Assembly (NCBI GenBank): GCA_006538405.1
Contig: BJKQ01000020.1
Span: 1-64,000, forward strand
From: Hansfordia pulvinata
Lineage: Eukaryota > Ascomycota > Sordariomycetes > Xylariales
Length of the DNA stretch: 64,000 nt
Reading direction: 5' to 3'
Shown: positions 1-14,191 of the stretch, piece after piece
Numbering within the stretch: the first letter of the stretch is position 1
Layout: every line of letters starts with the position of its first letter
Notes under the pieces: generated by a model
What the model was told of the DNA's origin: nothing
Seen by the model: the letters and a program-made list of their open reading frames with translations, nothing else
Database searches by the model: none
Program-made: the position numbers and the translations under genes

Positions 1-81
1 CCTAACCCTACCCTAACCTAACCCTAACCCTAACCCTAACCCTAACCCTAACCCTAACCCTAACCCTAACCCTAACCCTAA
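1..81. repeat. Telomere, C-strand repeat (CCCTAA)n
   Basis: About thirteen copies of CCCTAA run from the first base to position 81, in the orientation expected at a left chromosome end (TTAGGG on the complementary 3' strand), followed directly by an AAGCTT site and AT-rich DNA. Near the tip some units lack one base (CCTAA, CCCTA). That could be real degeneracy or sequencing indels at a contig end. No subtelomeric gene adjoins it. Confidence 0.97.
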
Positions 82-3000
82 GCTTAAAAAAGTATATACG
101 TGTGGAAATCGACGCTTTAAGCTTAAGCATATTTAAGATCCTTTCACAGCTTAATAAAGGAGGTAAATAACACTTAATAACGTTTTAATCTTATAAGTTA
201 TTTAAGGCCGAATCGCGGTATATTATAAGTGATTAAAAGATACTTATAATAATAAGCAATTTTAAGTATTAATAATATTATTTATAAGGCTTTAAGTTCC
301 TTATAAAAGTTTTAAGCGATTATAATAATTTATATACGTTTATAAAGTTTATATACTTAAACGGCTAATAAGTTAAATAGCTTTTATTCTTTAACCCTTT
401 TAACTTTAAAATTAAATATTAATTAAGGAAGCGAAACCTTATTAATCCGCCCTTAAAATAGTTAAATTATTAAGGCGATAAGCTTAATAACTTAAAACTT
501 TTACTTATAATAAAATAAAAGCTTAAAGTAAAAAACGATAACGTTAACGGTTAGCTTATTAACCTTTTAATATACGTTATCACCGCTTTTAAGGTATATA
601 AAGTATAAGTAATTATATAAAGCCGTGTATATAACGTTATAAAATAAAACACCCCGTATATAAAGGAACCGTTTATAATATTAAAAGAGCTTTTAATATA
701 AGCTTAAAAAAAATATAAAATATATTAAGATTCGTGAAAGAATCGATATATATCCGGATTAAATTATATAAAAGCCCCTTTTATATTATAAAAGGAAGAT
801 ATTTATATTTATTAAAAATAATATTAAACATTAATTATTATAAATGCATTATAACGATTTATTAATAAAGCACTTTAAAGCTAATAAAATATTAAAATTA
901 ATTAATTAAAAGTTTTATTAATTATTATAAGAAGTAAAAGTTTAAGCATATATTAAGTAATATAAAATTTATATAAGTTTAAAAGCGAAACGCCACCGAC
1001 CTTACAGTGAATTATAAAGCTTATTAATATTAAATACTCTTATATAAGAGCTATTTATAAACTTTATTATAAGCTTATTAAAAGCATAATATTAAAGGTA
1101 ATAAGTAAATAATATCCTTATCTTTATAAATAAGTTCTTAAAATTATATATATTTTAAGTTATTTTAAACACGATTATAATAAAAGAGCTTATTATATTA
1201 TTATATACCGAAGTTTATTATAAGTTCGGTAACATTAAAGGTATATTAATAAATAAAGGCTTATTATTTATTAATTAATATTAATTTAACTTATATTATT
1301 ATTTATGTATTAAAAAAAGGTATTTAATTACGTTTTATATATAAACCGATAAATAAACGGAACATATAAATATTACACTTAAAACGTACTTACGTTACTT
1401 TATATAAAGATAAATAAAGTGTTAATTAATATTATTAATAAACATATACTTCGCGATTAATAATAATATAAACACGTTAATAAAATAAAGCCCTTTTTAA
1501 ACATTATACGGTTAATAACTTAACTTACTTAATATTAAATATATCACCTGTAAAAGAGAAAGCATATTAATCCTTATAATAAAAGATAAGTTAAAAAAGC
1601 TAACGAATTTATAATAAACATTATAAAAAAAGTGATATAAAGCAGTAAAACGATAATAAAAGTATTATAATAAAAAGCATTAACCTTTATAATTATAAAA
1701 GGGTTAATTAATAGCCTTATCGATTATAAACTTCCGTATAAAATATAAGAAAATTTTATTAAAGTATATAAGATTATTTTAAATCTTAAAGTTAATAAGC
1801 CGTATAATATATAAGCTTATATTACCCTTAAAATATAACTAAATCTATAACGTATTCTTAATTTAATATTTAAAGCCTTAAACCGCTTATACGTATAACC
1901 CGTTACTTATACCGGACCTTAATAATAAAAATAAGTAAAAAGTGGAAAATATTATTAATTACCGTATTAATAAGGGTATAAACTATTATAAGGTAAAATA
2001 AGTAAAGTGGCCTTATAAGTATAATTAATAAGTGTATAAGAACGATATATAAAATATAAAGTAAGCAATTATTAAGTTCTTAAAAAGCATTAAAGTAAAA
2101 CGGTCTTTTATTAATAAGATTTTAAAGAAAACACTTAAGTTAAAAGGCTTAAAACGGCCTTAAAACCCCGTTTATTAAGGTGCGAATTTACGAGCTATTT
2201 ATAGCTTAATTATAAAAAGTTATATTCTTTAAAAAAGGATTTAAAACCCCTTTAATTTAAAATTAAACTATAAACACACCGAATACCTTATAAGTACCCC
2301 TTAACTCTTAATAATAAATAAAAGGAGTAAAGGCGTTTTTAATATTAAGGTAATCACGCTTTAAAATAAGGCTAAGCTTTTTACTTATAAAATCTTATAT
2401 ATTTTACATGTATTAAATAATAATAATATATTAAGCTTAATAACCTTAAACCTTAATAAAGCACGATAACATTATTATCTTAATATAAAATTCCTTTTTA
2501 ATCTTAAATTATAAAAACCTTTATTAAAATAAATTAAAACCTTTATAAAATAAGCATGATTAAAAGGGTACTTATTACTTTAAGTTTAATAAGCGGGATT
2601 ATATAAACACGAGTTTAACGTACTTATATAATAACGACACGATAATCGCCGCGCGTATCGTTAATGGTCTTTTTAATATTAAATAAACCTTACTTTACCT
2701 TATATATAATTATAAAAGATTTAAAGGTCTTTTTTAAACGAAATTACGTTAAAGTAATATCTTTTTATTACTTTTTTTTATTAAAGTAAACATTTTTTTT
2801 AATAAATATCGGACACGAAATTAAAAAGAATCGTAAAGTATATAACGTTATGCTTAAGTATAATAAGCAATTATATATAAATAAGATATTAAAAAACCTT
2901 TATAAGGATTTATAAAGGTATTAAAAGGAATTCGACTTATAAGCTTATAAGTATAATTACCCTTTTAATAATAAGTATAAGTAAAACTTTTAAGTTAATT

Positions 3001-6000
3001 AAACTTATAAATAACCTTAAATAAGATATAATACTTAAATTAATAAGTATAAATAATTACACTTATATATTTTTTATAAAATTTTAAGGTAATAACGGCC
3101 GATTCACGTTTATCGTATACCTTATTTTTAACACGAATGCCTTATCGGCGAGGCTTTTTAAAAGGGGTCTTATTTATAATAATATCACGGCACTTTTACG
3201 TAAAAGTTAATAATAATTCGATTAAGTATTAAAAGGGTTTTATAATATAAGATTTTTAAACCTTATATCTTAAAGTAAAGGTGGTAACGGCGCCGCCACG
3301 CTTACTTTTAAAAGTCGACTTAAAAATAATAATATTCTTATTATTATAAGGCTTATTAAAAGTTTAAATAATCGAGTTATTATCTTTACCTTAATTATAA
3401 AACGATTTAAGCGGGTTTTAAAAGGGATTTATAAGCTTTTTTTTATCTTTATTTTTAAAATTATTAAAAGTGTTAATAAGGTTTTTATTATTATTTAATT
3501 AATTATTTAATAACTTTAACTTAAGGTTATTAAGCTCGTTATTAATTATATTAAAAATTAAAAAAAAAAAGAAATCCGATTAAGCGGAAAGGGTACGAAT
3601 AAGGTGTAAATAATAAAGGAGTTAAAAAGGAAGACCTTAAGATTAATAAAAAAAGGAATATAAAGTTAAGAAAAGTAATATTATTTTATATTTAAAGAGA
3701 TAATAGATTAAAGCGTATTAATTATATAAAAGCGCGCGATTATTTATTAATTATATAAATTAAAGAAATTTATATATAATATATTTTTTAATTAATTACT
3801 ATAATAAAGTAAACATATACGTAATAAGTGTAAGTCGTTAATAACTCCTTTATGATTATAAGGGTATTATTATATTAATTTAATAATACTTAAATTAATT
3901 ATTATAACGGTTAAAGTACGTACTTTAACACGTTAACCTTATTTTATTAATATAAGCACGGTACGTACCGTAATTATATTATATTATTATTAATAACACC
4001 GAGTATAAGCTATTAAAAGGGAAATATTAATTATTATAAAAAGAAGTCTTAACTTAACTTAATATATTCTTATACGAGATCAGCACGAACTCCTTATAAA
4101 TACCCTTTAAATCTCTTATTAAACGTGAAGGTTTAAGGTTTAATTCTTATTTATTATATACCTTATATTACCTCTTTAACATTGCTTTACTTAATCGTGT
4201 CTCTTACTTATAATATAATCCTTTAACTTAAATATTAAAAATATTATTATATAATTTATTAAAATCTTCTTATTTTATAATCCGATATATTATAAGTCGT
4301 AAGTTTAAATAAGGTTTTAATTAATGTTTAATATTTTAATAATAGCCTTATTAACCTTTTTATATAATTAAACGGCGAAATCGGTTTAACTTAATTAAGG
4401 TTATTATAAAGGTCTTATTAAGTTATAATTTATCACGTAAGACTTAATAAAAAGGCCTTTTAAGTTATTAATTAATAATAACCGTTAAATAACCAGGTGC
4501 GTTATTTAAAAGGTAAGTAAGTAAATAAAAAGACTTAATTTAAAAAGGCTTAAAAACTGACTTAATTCTTATAAAAAAAAGGGAAAGGGCCTTATATTAA
4601 ATATTATCCTAGTATCCGATTTAACCGGTGTTTATTATAAAAGGGAGGAATTAAAGGAGGAATTAAAAAGGGGGTAATATAATTTTATAATCGAAAAATA
4701 AGGGTAAATTAAGATAAGTTTAAAGGTATTAAGTTAACGGTTATTATAATACTTATTATATTAAAGCACTTTTTAAGCTCCTTATCCGCACCGATAACGT
4801 GATAACGTAAGTGGTTATTTAATAAGCGGTTATATAAGTGTTAAGTCGTAATAAGTAAGATTAAAAAAGGTTGATAAGTTTAAATAAGCTATTAAAAAGG
4901 TAACCTTTTAAATCGAATACGCGGTTACGCGACGTTATAATTATTATTATTTAATTTTAAGCCTTACTTAATACCTTTATAAGGCGGTTAACCGTTTTTA
5001 CGTTAAATAAGCGGTTATTATTAATAATTATTTAATTTATTTAACGGTTAATTTAATCACCGGTAAGGTGATTATATTTAATATAACTTAATTATCACTT
5101 TTTATTTATTATAAGTACTTAAGTTTACCTTATATTATTAAATATTACCCGTTATATTATTACTTATTATCTTTACTTTTTAACTTAAAAATAAGACTTA
5201 TTCACCGCTTTTATTAATTGCCCCTCTTTTATATACCTTTATAACGATATTATACTTATTTACCTTATTTAAGCCGGTGTTTACTCGTACGGCTTTATAA
5301 GCACGGTTATTAATAATTATAACACTTAACGCTCGGTTAATCGTTATTAAATTTAAAATATAAGTATTAACCGGTTTCTTTACGCTTAAAATACTTAAAT
5401 ATAACGTTAATAATAATAACTTAATATTTAAAAAAATGGCCGAGTATAATATTAAAAGGGTCCTTAATAATATAATTATAAGTTAATATAATAATAATCT
5501 TAATAAAAATTAAGATTATAATATAAAAAAGCTTATATAATATTATAAGTAATAATACTTATTATTATTTTTATTTAAAGTAAAAAAGAGCGGTATAATA
5601 AAGGTCCGGATAACTTCGCGAATCTTATTTAAGTAACGTTAAATAAACTTGTTTATTAAATAAATAAGTTATTTTATATATTTATAAAGTTAATATTTAA
5701 TAACGATAAGGTCTTTAAAATATTAAAAATAAGTTATTAGGTTAGCGTTTAAGAATTTAATAAGGTCCGTAAAGATTAAGTCGTTATTTATAAAGCGGAT
5801 TATTATATTTAACGCTTATAAAACATATATAATCGCGATTATAAAGTCCTTAATTATATAATAAGGGCGGTAATAAGTAAAGTAATCTTTATTAATTTAT
5901 TATAACTCCGCGAGACGTTTAAATATTATTAATATTATAATTAATTAATAATACTTATTATATAATAAAGTAAAGGTAATTAACTTATATTTAATATTAA

Positions 6001-6665
6001 CTTATAAAAGGAAGTGGTCTTCTTTTTCTTTAAACACGAATATAAGGTTAAGCTTATACGCGTTATCGTAACCTTAAAAAAGGGCTCCTTTAAGGTCCTT
6101 AATATTTTAAGGTTATAATAAGTCCTTTATATTAAAAAGGTGGCCGCTTAATTATATAAGGGTTTTATTAAAGTAAGCGTTAATAATAAGCGCTTTTAAG
6201 CGTGCGTGTTTTAAGTGGTAATAAAGCGATAATTACTTTTAACTTTATTAAATATAACGGTTTAAATTATAAAGTATAATAACGAGGCTCTCGCTTAAAA
6301 AGTATAAAAAAGGGGGAAAAGGCGGCTTTAATATATTAAACGATAAAAAGGTTAACTTTATAATAACGTTTACGCTTTTTATATTATAAAAGGTAATATT
6401 ATAATAAATAATAAGGCCGGCACGACACCGCGTGTAATTAACGGTTAAAAAAGGTAAAAATAATCTTAATATTTAAGTTAACTAAAAAGGGAGGTTTTAA
6501 CTTATTATCGTTAACCGTATAATAAAGACCTTTTATATTTAATAAGTATAAAAAACCAGGGTAAATCTTATAAAGTAATAATATAAAAATATTATATTAA
6601 AATTAAAATAATTTTTAAATAATTAAATACCGCGCTTAATTTACGTCGTACGGTGGCCGTTAAAA

Positions 6666-6680
6666 GGGGGGGGGGGGGGG
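6666..6680. repeat. 15-bp G homopolymer in AT-rich DNA
   Basis: Fifteen consecutive G are followed by T and GGG, inside otherwise AT-rich sequence. A similar run of ten C lies at 10,717-10,726. G and C runs lack CpA/TpG and so are immune to RIP, which explains their survival. Exact length is unreliable in any assembly. Confidence 0.9.
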
Positions 6681-8477
6681 TGGGTATTAACGCGTGAAAA
6701 AGTTAAGTGCTTTTAATTCTTATTAAAGCGCTTTAATACGACTTCGTTTATAAACGGTGTAAAGGCGGTTAAAGTAATAAGGATATTAATATTAATTACT
6801 TATATATAAAACACAAGTATATTATAATATTATTAAACCTTATTAAGCTTAAGGTTAATAAAGTTTAATAAATACACGCCCGGTTCCTTATAAGTCGGCC
6901 CGGTATAAGTCGGCTTAATATAAGTCAGCTTTTTAATTAATAAAATAAGGTTAACGGTTTATATAAGGATTATATTTTTAAAGTAAATATATAAAGTGTA
7001 TTATTTAATATTAAGTAACGTAAAGTAATTTTTATAATATCGTAATTAAAAAAGCGTTAAAGGTTGCGTTAACGCGTATGATTAATTATAAGTATAAGAT
7101 TATAATAAGATTATTTAAAGTATATAACACTTTAATATAATAATAAGCGCTTTAATATTATATTAACTTATAATAAACATTATACGGCGTCGCGTTATAA
7201 TATTAACCTTAATTACTTTAAGGTTTAATCGTACTTTAAAAACGAAGCGGTTATCGTAACCGTTACTACTTTTATACTTTATATCTTTTACTTAAATAAT
7301 AATATAACGGTTAAGTTTAAGGTAAAGGCTGTTAAAAAGCTTATAATAATCGTAATTACCTTTTTTATTTAAATTTAAGTTTTAATAATTAAGGTTATAA
7401 GCGTTATATATACTTAACTTTATAATAAATAATAAAGTAAATATGTTTTTATAATAATTATATATTATATATTTTAAACCGTGGCTCGGTTATATACGAT
7501 TTAAGTTAAATAAAATATTTTCTTTATATATTTTAGTTTAATAACCCTTTGGTTTATTATATATAATAATTTTAATTAATTATACTTTTACCTTTATATT
7601 ATTAAGGCCGTGTTATATAAAACGCGTTAAAGCGAAAGCGTTATTAAGTTAATTTATATTATCGTTAAAATTCTTAAAATTAATTTTTAAAGCGCTTATA
7701 AACTTTTTTATAATTAAGTAAGCGTTAAGCGTACGTATATTAAGATATATATATATAATTTAAAATAAATTAAAGTAAATATTTAACGCCGTGAATTTAA
7801 AGATAAAAAAATATTAATTTATAATAATCGTGTAATTAACGAACTTACTTAAGTTAATTTAAAATATTATAAAAATATAAGTTCTTATAAACTTTTTATA
7901 AAACTTAACTTATATAAAGTTAAAAAGGTAAGCGAATATAATATAAGGGTTTTTTTAAGTAAATATATCTTATATAAATTATATTTTATAATAAAACTTA
8001 ATATAAAAGTAGCCTTTATAAAAGTCCTTACTTATATTAATATAAAGTATAAAAGTAATATATATAAATTATAAGCGTGTACTTACACGGTATTAATTTA
8101 AAGCGGGTTTATTTTTTTATAAAAAGCGCGCCCGTGTAATATATAATATAAGTAACGGCTTTATAAACTTTAACGTTTATAATATATTTATACTTTTAAT
8201 AAGGCTTATAATATTAAAGATTTACTTATATAACTTATATATATTAAAAAGTAAAAAAGGTTAATAATATTATTATTACGCTTTATTTATATTAATTATA
8301 ACCCGTAAAATACGGTTAATATTTTACACGTTAAGGTTAAAAAGCTTAATAATATAAGCGCGGTGCTTATTAAAGAATTTAACTTAATATTATTAAATAA
8401 TATACTTTAATATAAGCATAAATATTATATTTAACCTTTTATTAACCTTAAGTATAAACTTAACTTATTTTAATATC

Positions 8478-8628
8478 GTGTTATAAACTTGGTCTTTTAG
8501 CTTAATCTTATAATATATAATTACGGCAGCTTATAAGCCTTAACGTTTTCCCTTCTTTTTCCTCCTTTAAAGAGAATATTATTATATCGATACACTCACG
8601 CGGGCACCGTTAATAATTAATTTATAAT
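8478..8628 (+). repeat. 5' LTR of the gypsy relic
   Basis: This 151-bp repeat aligns end to end with 16,199-16,349. Differences are mostly G/A and C/T transitions, as RIP predicts. It shares the central words AGAGAATATTA-like and GCGGGCACCGTTAAT with the 3' copy. It is preceded by TATCG (8,473-8,477), the target duplication. Confidence 0.88.
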
Positions 8629-11136
8629 ATATATTCTCCTTTAATAAACACCGGTAAAACGATAACACGAGCCGTAACACCGTTAATAAAATAATAATAT
8701 AAGTCGTAACATTATTAATAAGGCGATAACACGAGCTATTATCTTTTAAATATATAAAATATTAAATATTAATTTACCTCTTTTTTAAACCGAAACGGTA
8801 ACGATAAAGGGCTTAAATCTTTAATAATAACTTTAAGACTTATATGAATCGTAAAACTTTTAATAAAGCGTGTTATTTAAGTAAATAAAACGTTAATAAT
8901 AAGAATTAACCTGGCTTATAGCTGTGTTAACGGCCTTAAGAGAGCGTAAAAGGGAGTAATCACCCTTTTCACCTTTTTAAGTTATTATTAATATAACCCC
9001 GGTTTTTAATAACTTAATTTAAGCTTTAAAAGCTTAACGCTTTTATCTTATTATTAACACGGATATAAACATGTTTAATTTAAAAGGGGGGGGCCTTTAA
9101 ACGCCACGCACGGTTGCGTTAAACTTAAATAGGTAATAATTTAAGGTAAGGCCGCCGCGGCGTAAGCCGTTACCTTAAAGGGGCCTTTTTAATAATAATA
9201 AAGCTATATTCACCGTTTAACGTTTAACGTTAATATATAAGTTAAAGGCTAATTAAAAGTTTATTAACGATAATTAAGATTAATAAGTCTTTATTTAAAT
9301 AAACCTTTCCCCTTTAATTTAAGCTTAAATAACCCCTTTTTATAAAGTAAACGGCTTTAAAGAGCGTACGGACTCGAAGTATTATAACCTTAATTATTTC
9401 TTATAATACTTTATTTTATTATTTAAAGATCCTTATTAATAAGCAATAATTAAGATTAAGCTTAATTATATATAATAAAAGGTTAAAAAAAGGTTTATTA
9501 CGTTCCTCTTTTACTTTAAGTAAAAACTATTTATAGTAAAAGGTTAAGATTAAAACGGTTCGGTTAAGCTTAACCGTTTTTAATAGGCCTTTTCGGATCG
9601 GATAAGGAGGATCACGTATGATTATTAAGTCTTTTACACGGATTATAATAAAACGGTAATAATATACCGGGTTATCGCGTTAAACTTAAAATCTTACGAT
9701 TTAAAAAAGAAGTTTTAAGCCGTAACGGTGTTATAACCGTTTTAAAGTAATATTAAAAGGGATAACGATAAGGATACTTAAATAATAAAGGTGTATAAAA
9801 TAAGGGCCTTAACGGCCTTTAAAAAAAGGTTTAAGTAACCGTAACGAGGTGGAGTAAAGGTAAAAGGCCGATAATAAGCGCTTTAAATCTTTTAAATTAA
9901 ACTTAACGTATATAAGGAAAAGGGCCTTTACCTTTATTATAAGAAAAACGGATATAAAGCGAATAAATATTCCTTTTTTCCGGTGTAACGGCCTTTAATA
10001 ATAATTCGCTTTATAACGGCGCTTAATATAAGGGATAACTTATTATAAAACGATACCGACTCGGAAAACGGCTTACCTTTAAATTAAGTCTTATTTAAAG
10101 GCTGCTTAACTTATACTTAAACTTAATCGACCCCCTTAAAGTGTTTAAAGCACGGGAGTTTAAGGATATTTAAATATATATAAACACGGAACCTTTTTTT
10201 ATATTAATCCTTTTTAACTCTTTTATTACTTTAAACGTATAAGTTAATATAAAATATAATTATTATAAAGTAATAAGCGAATAACGCGTTTAATTTTTAA
10301 GCTTATAATAAATCGATTTACTTAAGCTTTAAGACTTATAATTAATTATAAGTAAAGTAAAGTCTTATAATATATAGCGCTTAATATATATAATGATCGA
10401 TATCGATAAGTAATTATTATTAATATACTTTTATATAATTTTAAAGTTAACTTAAAATATTATATTAAGGCTGCCTTTTATAAAGCGTCGCGGCGTGATA
10501 ATAAATATAAAACGGAAGGAACTTAAAATCCGGGCGGTGAAAGGTTTATTAATTAAGAATTCTTAAATGTAACGGTTAAAGAACGGCTTAATCCTTATAA
10601 TAAGGGCACGCTTAATTAAGGAAATACGTAATAAGGGAGTTACGGAGCTGTTAATAATTATTAACTTATAAGAAATTATAAGCGTTCTTTACCTTTACGT
10701 TACCGACCCGGCCCCGCCCCCCCCCCTCCCTTTAAAGGTTAAAGACTTTTAAAAGCTATTTAATAAGTCCGTTAAAGATAAGTTACCGCCGTATTAAAGG
10801 CGCTTAAATTATTAAATCCGGTTACGGAAGGACGTTAAAAGGAACGACCTTAAGCTTTTATACGGCCCTTTTTATAATATATTATAAAAGTAACTTTTAA
10901 AGTTATAACGTTAATTAATAAAGTTAAAAGATAAAGGATAAATTTAAGTTAACTCTTTTTTAATCGCGGTGCCGGTATTGTTTATTAAAAAGCTAAGTAA
11001 TAAATAAAGGTTTTACGTTAATTATCGGGCCTTAAATAAAGTTATTAAAAAAGATAATTACTTATTATTACTTATCTTAAAGACGTTACGGTCCCTTTTA
11101 AAAGCGAAGTGAATATTAAAGTTTAATATAAAGGCT

Positions 11137-11334
11137 GCTTTTTATCACTTATATATAAAGAAAAGTTAAAAACACTTAATTACGTTTAAAACTTATTTTA
11201 ACCTTTTTAAGTGGTTAATATGCCCTTTTAAATTAACGGGCGCTCCCGCTTCGTTTTAACGTTATATTAATATGGTATTAAGTGACACTTTAAGCGTTTT
11301 TATTATAATATTCCTTAACGATATCCTTATTTAT
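11137..11334 (+). pseudogene. Reverse transcriptase domain relic (Ty3/gypsy type)
   Basis: Reading through stops and one small frame slip, the plus strand retains the order of gypsy RT motifs. There is a stretch resembling the FRI-x-x-GDEWKTAF region, then FKWL-x-x-PF-x-L-x-GAP-x-SF, then RYIN-x-VL. At 11,311-11,334 comes FLNDILIY, which is the catalytic Y-x-DD box with the first Asp codon changed GAC to AAC. The loss of an active-site Asp and several stops show inactivation. Identification rests on motif order and is independent of the LTR evidence. Confidence 0.82.
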
Positions 11335-13184
11335 AATTTAAGCTTTAAAAAGGATTATATAATTAAGATACGTTAAGTGTTATAATTATTATAAAGGGCG
11401 GGCTTTTTTTTAAATAAAAAGAAATATGAATTCACGGTAAAGGAGGTAAAGTACTTAAGCTTTATTATTAAGGTAAAAAAAGAGATCCGCTTTAACCTTA
11501 AAAAGGTTTAAGTAATATAAGAATAAGAACCCTTTACGAACTTATACGGGCTTTATAATTTTTTAAGATTTATTAACTTTTACCGGGATTTCGTGTGAGA
11601 TTATTCTTTTTTATTAAAGCCTTTATATTAATTAATAAAGAAAAGGGCGTTATTTAAATAAGGTTAAGCGTAAAAGGAGGCGTTTTAAGTGTTAAAGTCC
11701 GTTTTTATTATATATTCGGTCCTTTATTAATAAAACCTTAATAAGCTTACGGTGATAAAAGCGGATTGCTTAAGATAAGCTTTAAGTAAGTGCCTTTTAT
11801 AATATTACGGGTCCGTCTTTTATTTAATAGCTTATTACTTAATTAATTTAATACCGGTGTAATGTAATTATAAGATTTATAATAAAGAGCTCCTTATAAT
11901 TATTATATACTTAAAAGCGTAATAAACGGAATTACGATTAATAACCGATTTATTTACGGTCTTTACCGATTATAAGAACTTAAAATACTTTATAAAACCG
12001 AAGTTATTAAGTAAAAGATAAGCGCGTTAAGTAAAGATATTATCCTTATTCTTTTATTACCTTTATTATAAGCTTAGTACGTTAAAGGCCCGTTTAAATG
12101 CTTTATCTCGTTAATAATAAGATATTAAAGATAATAACGGTTAAAAAGGCCTGCTTATACGGTTAATCTTTATATGTTATATAATTAATATAACGTTAAT
12201 ATAAAAGGAGGTTTAAGTAATATTAAGACCGGCCTTACCTTTAATAAAAGCGGAACTGTTCGAGGAGGCGTTATTATAAAGATTATAAGATAAGGGAGTG
12301 TTAATAAATAACCTGTACCGTACACGCTTATAAAAGGTGTAAGTAAAGGAATGTAAGTTCTTTTAAGCCGTAAAGGTAACCGTTTAAATTAAGGATTATT
12401 AACTTATGGCGGCTGGTGCGTTACGTTTCCGAGGACGACTTTAAGTCTTAAAGTATAAGCCGCTTATTATAACGCTTATTTAAAGGGTTTATAACTTTTT
12501 TTTAATAAGTTATTTAAGTTAATAAGGCACGTTCTTTATATTATATTAAGACTTTTATTAAAATTATATATTATAAGATATAAAGAGGTTTATACGGAAC
12601 TGCTATTATTATAAGGCGTATTAATTTAAGTAACGTTTTTAAGGTTTACTTTAACCTTTATTATTAATAAACCGCTTTTAAAAGTAAATTTTAATAAACT
12701 TTATAAGTCCTTTTTTATAAGTGAATTTAAACACGTTATAATAATTAATAGTTTTTATAAACCGTTTATTAAAGTACGTATAACTTAAAGCGATATCGTT
12801 TATAACGGTAAAGGCGTGCGTAAAACGCTTTTAAGATTATTAATAACGTTTTTAAGGCTTTTTTAATTAACTTATTTCCGATTAAGGATCGGATTAAATA
12901 AGATACTTTTAAACTCGGTTATACGTTATAATGAGTATTTAATAATGCCTTTTAACGGCTTATTATTTATAATCCGATAACGGGATAAAAAGAGTAAATT
13001 AAAAGGTTTAATCGGTGCTCCGCTTAATAATAGCCTTTTTATAATTAAATTAAGTTAATCACTTACCGGCTTATTAATTAGCCTTAAATAATTAGGTCTT
13101 TATAATTATAAGGGTTAATCTTAATTATTTCCTTTTAAGTTTCGACTTATTAACGGTGTAATTTTAAGTGTTATATTATAATAA

Positions 13185-13221
13185 GGTCGGGCCGCGTAGC
13201 CCGGCGGACCGCGCGGACGCG
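13185..13221. other. GC-rich CpG patch inside AT-rich relic
   Basis: About 37 bp made almost entirely of G and C with many CpG steps sit in the middle of the dead gypsy element. RIP does not target CpG well, so this may be an unmutated remnant of the original element. No function is evident. Confidence 0.6.
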
Positions 13222-13993
13222 TTTTTAACTTATTTAAAGGAGGGTAATTAATAAGCTTAATTTATAATTACGTATATTTAATAACATTAATAAAAGTCGG
13301 TAAATCGGTCTTATCGCTTTATAAAGCAATTTTATAAAGGAGATAAGTTATAATTAAGCTTATATAATATTAAAACGGCTTAACTTAATAAAAAGTTAAA
13401 TTAAATATAAGGAAAATATATAATAATAACGGTCTTATCCCCTTTTACGGTTAAGCTTAATATCCTTAAAAAGATTCACTTAATCTTTTACGTGGACTTA
13501 ATAAAACGGGCTTAAAACGACCCTTTTTTAAGTTAATAAGTATCCGATTCGCGGTTATTAACGATTTAAGTGGCTTAAAAGAACGGGTTTATAAAAAAGG
13601 AATTTTATATAAAGGTTATCCTTAACGTAAAGAATATAAGAAGCCGTAATAAGTATTAATAAGTGTTAATAAAGTAAGTAAAGTATAATAACCTTAATTA
13701 AAAGCCGCTCTTTGCGGTGGCGAACACGGCAGCCTTAAACGTGTTTAAAGCGGTATAAAATAACGCGAAGTATAATAATAAGTTATAACCGGTTAACCCT
13801 TAATATTTTAATTAAAGTAAAGCGTTAACGGTCCGGGTAATAATTATAAATTTAATAAATAATTTTACTTTTTATTTATAAAAGGAGAGTAATAAAGGTA
13901 AGTAGCTTACCGTGTTAAGTTAATTACGATATAAGGGTACGTCGCCTTTTTATACGGCGTAAAGTTAAAGCGTTAACACGTTAACACGTGCAC

Positions 13994-14191
13994 GGTATAT
14001 AAGTACTTTAACCTTATACTTGTAATAAGGCCGTAATATTAATAAGTTAATTTATATAAGGTATATAAGTATTTTACCTTTATATTTATTATAAAGTTAA
14101 GATATTAATAAGTTAACTTATACACGGTACGTAAATATATTTGCTTTATACTTATTATAAGGCCGTAACGTTAACGCGCCCTTATATTTAA
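13994..14191 (+). repeat. 66-bp tandem repeat, three copies (gypsy interior)
   Basis: Units begin at 13,994, 14,060 and 14,126, each exactly 66 bp and each opening GGTA-TA or GGTACG. They share the internal words CTTAT-ATTATAAGGC-like and TTAATAAGTTAA-like, and a partial fourth unit follows. The period is a multiple of three (22 codons). The same unit recurs near the 3' LTR at 16,013-16,185. Confidence 0.85.
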
